Shown piece after piece: positions 6,330-8,537 of a DNA stretch of 8,537 nucleotides (position 1 is its first letter; every line of letters starts with the position of its first letter). The stretch comes from Armatimonadota bacterium (GTDB lineage: Bacteria; Armatimonadota; Zipacnadia; Zipacnadales; UBA11051). Below the pieces are notes generated by a model. The model saw nothing but the letters and a program-made list of their open reading frames with translations. It searched no databases and was not told the origin of the DNA. The stretch lies in assembly GCA_003542955.1 (NCBI GenBank), contig DPJP01000329.1, positions 1-8,537 of the forward strand, written 5' to 3'. The translations under genes and the position numbers were made by a program.

Positions 6330-7874
6330 TTACGTCTGGTCGTCGGCGCTCTCGTGCATCAGGTCGACCAGGCAGGGATACGTCCTGACATAGCGGTCAA
6401 ACAGCGTGTCATAGACTCCGGCGTTGTTCGGGTTGGGGTCTATCTGGCGTGTGACTGTGACCATCTGCTCGGACGCCTCGACCACATTCGCGTACAGCCC
6501 CGCCCCCGCCGCTGCGCAGACGGCGGTGCCCAGCGCGGTCGCCTCCGGCTCCTCGGTCAACAGAATCGGCTTGCCGCAGACGTCGGCGTGAACCTGCAGC
6601 CACAGCGCGCTACGGGTGCCACCGCCACACGCGTAGATGCACTCGGTATCAAAGCCCGCATGCGCCATATCCTCGAGGATGTGCCTGCACCCCAGGGCGG
6701 TGCCCTCGTAGACGGCGCGCAGCAGGTGACCGATCCCGTGCTTGAGGCTCAGCCCCCAGATGGCGCCACGGGCGAGCGGGTCGCGCAGTGGGGTGCGGTT
6801 GCCCTGCCAGTAGTCCAGCAGCACCAGGCCCTCCGCCCCCGGCGGGACCTCCGCCGCCTTCTCATCAAGCAGCTCGAAGCGGCTGCGGCCCTGCTGCTCG
6901 GCTTCCACCTGCTCGCGGTAGGCGAAGTTGTCGGCAAGCCAGGTGACGATCGCGCCGGTGGCCGTCTGTCCACCCTCGAGCACCCACGTGCCGGGGATCA
7001 GCGCATCCGGGTACGGCCCCCACAGGTGCGAGTCGAAGATGCCCTCCGACATCAACGCCAGCGGGCAGGTCGAGGTGCCCATCACCAGCGCCAGGCGTCC
7101 GGGCCGGACGACGGCAAGCCCCAGCATCGCCGCGTATGCGTCGATGCCGCCCTGCGCGACAGGAATGCCCGCCGGCAGGCCGAGTTCCGCGGCGGCTTCC
7201 GGGGTCAACAGACCCGCCCGCTCGCCCATCGGCAGCACCGTCGAGGGCCACTTGTCGACGAGTTCTGAGAAGTCCAGCGACGCCAGCAAGCCCGTCGGCC
7301 ATCCGCCGTCGACACTGGCGTAGTTCCACTTGCAGGTGACGTTGTTGAGCGAGGCGGCCCATTCGCCGGTCAGCCGGTGCATGAGCCAGTCGGTGCCCTC
7401 GATGATCAGGTCGGCCTGCTCGTAGACATCGGGCTGGTTGTTGCGCAGCCACATCGCCTTCGGGATCATCCACTCGGGTGACTCGGCCCATGAGACGAAG
7501 CGGAGCCGCTCGTGGCGTGTCGCGGTGACCTGCTCTGCCTCCAGATGGGCGCGCTGGTCCATCCAGAGGATGACGGGCCGCAGCGGCGTCCCGTCACGCT
7601 TTGTGACCACCACGGTACACGAGGTCCCGTCAACCGACAGACCGGCGATTTCCTTCGCGTCGATGCCGGCCTCCGCGAGAGCCCTCGGCACCACCTCGCG
7701 CGCGGCAGTCCACCAGTCGTTGGCATCCTGCTCCGCCCAGGCCACGTGTGGGAAGTCGATCGCGTACTGCCTGCTCGCGGAGGCGATCAACTTGCCGTTC
7801 ACGTCGACGACGACGGCGCGCAAGCTCTGCGTCCCGCAGTCGATACCAAGTACATACGGCCCTTTGTGTGCCAT
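6330..7874 (-). CDS. FGGY-family carbohydrate kinase, ribulokinase-like
   Basis: From the ATG at 7874 this is a 514-residue sugar kinase, typical for the family. The open frame runs on to 7985, but that extension overlaps the nitroreductase gene and is Arg-rich, whereas AGGAGG sits 6 nt before 7874. Motifs in order: phosphate loop GIDCGTQSLRAVVVD (10-24), GLSVDGTSCTVVV (78-90), substrate-side WMDQR (104-108), GGIDAYAAMLG (242-252) with the expected catalytic base D245, GTSTC (266-270), EGGQTATG (300-307), and the adenosine site GGGTRSALWLQ (417-427) with EATALGTAV (444-452). The enzyme transfers phosphate from ATP to a sugar or ketose in the cytoplasm. GTSTC followed by IPGTWVLEGGQ resembles AraB and D-ribulokinase branches more than glycerol kinase, so a ketopentose or pentitol is the best guess. 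No isomerase, epimerase or sugar transporter is adjacent to settle the substrate. Confidence 0.9.
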   Translation of the reverse strand: MAHKGPYVLGIDCGTQSLRAVVVDVNGKLIASASRQYAIDFPHVAWAEQDANDWWTAAREVVPRALAEAGIDAKEIAGLSVDGTSCTVVVTKRDGTPLRPVILWMDQRAHLEAEQVTATRHERLRFVSWAESPEWMIPKAMWLRNNQPDVYEQADLIIEGTDWLMHRLTGEWAASLNNVTCKWNYASVDGGWPTGLLASLDFSELVDKWPSTVLPMGERAGLLTPEAAAELGLPAGIPVAQGGIDAYAAMLGLAVVRPGRLALVMGTSTCPLALMSEGIFDSHLWGPYPDALIPGTWVLEGGQTATGAIVTWLADNFAYREQVEAEQQGRSRFELLDEKAAEVPPGAEGLVLLDYWQGNRTPLRDPLARGAIWGLSLKHGIGHLLRAVYEGTALGCRHILEDMAHAGFDTECIYACGGGTRSALWLQVHADVCGKPILLTEEPEATALGTAVCAAAGAGLYANVVEASEQMVTVTRQIDPNPNNAGVYDTLFDRYVRTYPCLVDLMHESADDQT

Positions 7875-7880
7875 CGGTCG

Positions 7881-7886
7881 CCTCCT
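7881..7886 (-). promoter_or_regulatory. Ribosome binding site that fixes the kinase start
   Basis: The plus strand reads CCTCCT here, giving AGGAGG on the minus strand, 6 nt before the ATG at 7874. This perfect Shine-Dalgarno decides the start in favour of a 514-residue kinase beginning MAHKG. The upstream ATG at 7985 would overlap the end of the nitroreductase gene by about 75 nt. Confidence 0.8.
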
Positions 7887-7909
7887 GCCGTACTCGTGTG
7901 CTGAGACAT

Positions 7910-8419
7910 CTACCAGCCGTTGCGGTGGACGCTCTCCATCGGTCCGGCGGGCTTGGTCTGCCCCGGCTCCGCCGCGTGGCCACACGGTATCTGCGCGAGC
8001 AGCCGGACGCTCTCCGGGATGCCCAGGACCTTGCGGGCCCTGGCCTCGGTCTCATAACCCATGGTGTCATTGCCCCGCAGGCCGACCCAGCACGTAGCCA
8101 GACCAAGCTCGGCGGCCTGCAGCAGCATGTTCTCGACCAGCGCGGAGCAGTCCTCAATCCACGCGTCATCGGTCGGCGCCGGCTCTGCGCCGATGACGAA
8201 GACCACCGGCGCCTGCGCGCAGAAGCCGGCATAGGCATGCACCTGCGCGAGTTGCCCCCGCAGGGCGTCATCGGTCACCACGACAATGTGCCACGGGCGG
8301 CGGTTGACCGCCGAGGGCGCCCGCAGACCCGCCGTCACGATTTCATCGATGAGCGCGTCATCGACCGGCTTGTCCGAGTAAGCCCGGCAGCTGTAGCGTT
8401 TCGCGATAGCGTCGAGCAT
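7910..8419 (-). CDS. Nitroreductase family FMN-dependent oxidoreductase
   Basis: This compact 169-residue protein has the nitroreductase-fold motifs. The N-terminal KRYSCRAY (7-14) is the R-x-S-x-R FMN-phosphate site. APSAVNRRPW (34-43) is the second FMN-contact loop. The central helix DCSALVENMLLQAAELGLATCWVG (90-113) is the hydrophobic dimer-core helix seen across the family. CGHAAEPG (146-153) and HRNGW (165-169) match the family's C-terminal pattern. Such proteins are cytoplasmic homodimers that use NAD(P)H through FMN to reduce nitroaromatics, quinones or enone-type substrates. The physiological substrate cannot be read from sequence. The ATG at 8419 has AGGAG 10 nt upstream, slightly long spacing; an out-of-frame ATG lies in between. 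It is the first visible gene of the minus-strand block and ends 35 nt before the kinase start, consistent with an operon. No obvious substrate link to the kinase is visible. Confidence 0.9.
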   Translation of the reverse strand: MLDAIAKRYSCRAYSDKPVDDALIDEIVTAGLRAPSAVNRRPWHIVVVTDDALRGQLAQVHAYAGFCAQAPVVFVIGAEPAPTDDAWIEDCSALVENMLLQAAELGLATCWVGLRGNDTMGYETEARARKVLGIPESVRLLAQIPCGHAAEPGQTKPAGPMESVHRNGW

Positions 8420-8537
8420 TGGTGGTCATCTCCTGTCTGGATGCCTGCCTCGCCCTCTGGCAGACGTCTTGGAGCAGTGGCTGCAATGCGCCTCCGGAGC
8501 CCGGGCGGCGGTGGGTGCCGTGTGTCGTGCTCCCCTC
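8420..8537 (-). promoter_or_regulatory. Upstream region of the nitroreductase-led gene block
   Basis: The 118 bases to the right edge should carry the promoter of the minus-strand block unless the operon begins beyond the window. Apart from the AGGAG ribosome site at 8430-8434, I see only a weak TTGCAG that might serve as a -35 box and no convincing -10. No clear operator repeat is visible. Confidence 0.3.

Noticed and set aside
5910..7268. A 452-codon plus-strand open frame.
   Set aside because: It is antisense to the MgtE and kinase genes, with Arg/Gln/His-rich composition and no family motif.
7875..7985. N-terminal extension of the kinase to an upstream ATG at 7985.
   Set aside because: It would overlap the nitroreductase end and is Arg-rich; a perfect AGGAGG precedes the ATG at 7874, and FGGY kinases normally begin just before the GIDxGT loop.

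Overview
This GC-rich window (roughly two thirds G+C by eye, with C/G-rich third codon positions) reads as chromosomal DNA from a free-living bacterium. It shows no insertion sequence, phage, plasmid, tRNA, rRNA or CRISPR signature. The exported beta-propeller, the sugar kinase and the SGNH hydrolase would suit a little-cultivated heterotroph such as an Armatimonadota- or Planctomycetota-like lineage. That placement is a guess, because no gene here is taxonomically diagnostic.

Layout. Positions 51-804 (minus) hold a two-gene membrane cassette: a 93-aa three-helix protein followed by a DUF2752 protein. A 176-bp divergent intergenic region (805-980) with a 10-bp perfect inverted repeat separates it from the plus-strand genes: a secreted 612-aa beta-propeller (981-2819), then an AAC(3)/YokD-family acyltransferase (2953-3759). 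A 403-bp convergent gap (3760-4162) follows. It has no convincing gene but contains a cluster of nested complementary segments (3783-3883) that could be a structured RNA.

The rest is one minus-strand block with gaps of 35, 6 and 25 nt, transcribed from the right edge leftward: nitroreductase (8419-7910), FGGY carbohydrate kinase (7874-6330), MgtE magnesium transporter (6323-4896) and SGNH hydrolase (4870-4163). The spacing suggests one operon, but the four products do not form an obvious pathway. Co-transcription is better supported than shared function.

Most genes are ordinary members of known families. The points most worth a second look are the possible structured RNA in the convergent gap, the missing block III Asn in the SGNH protein, the ten-cysteine exported propeller, and the inverted repeat between the divergent genes. 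I did not find evidence of a clearly new multi-gene system.
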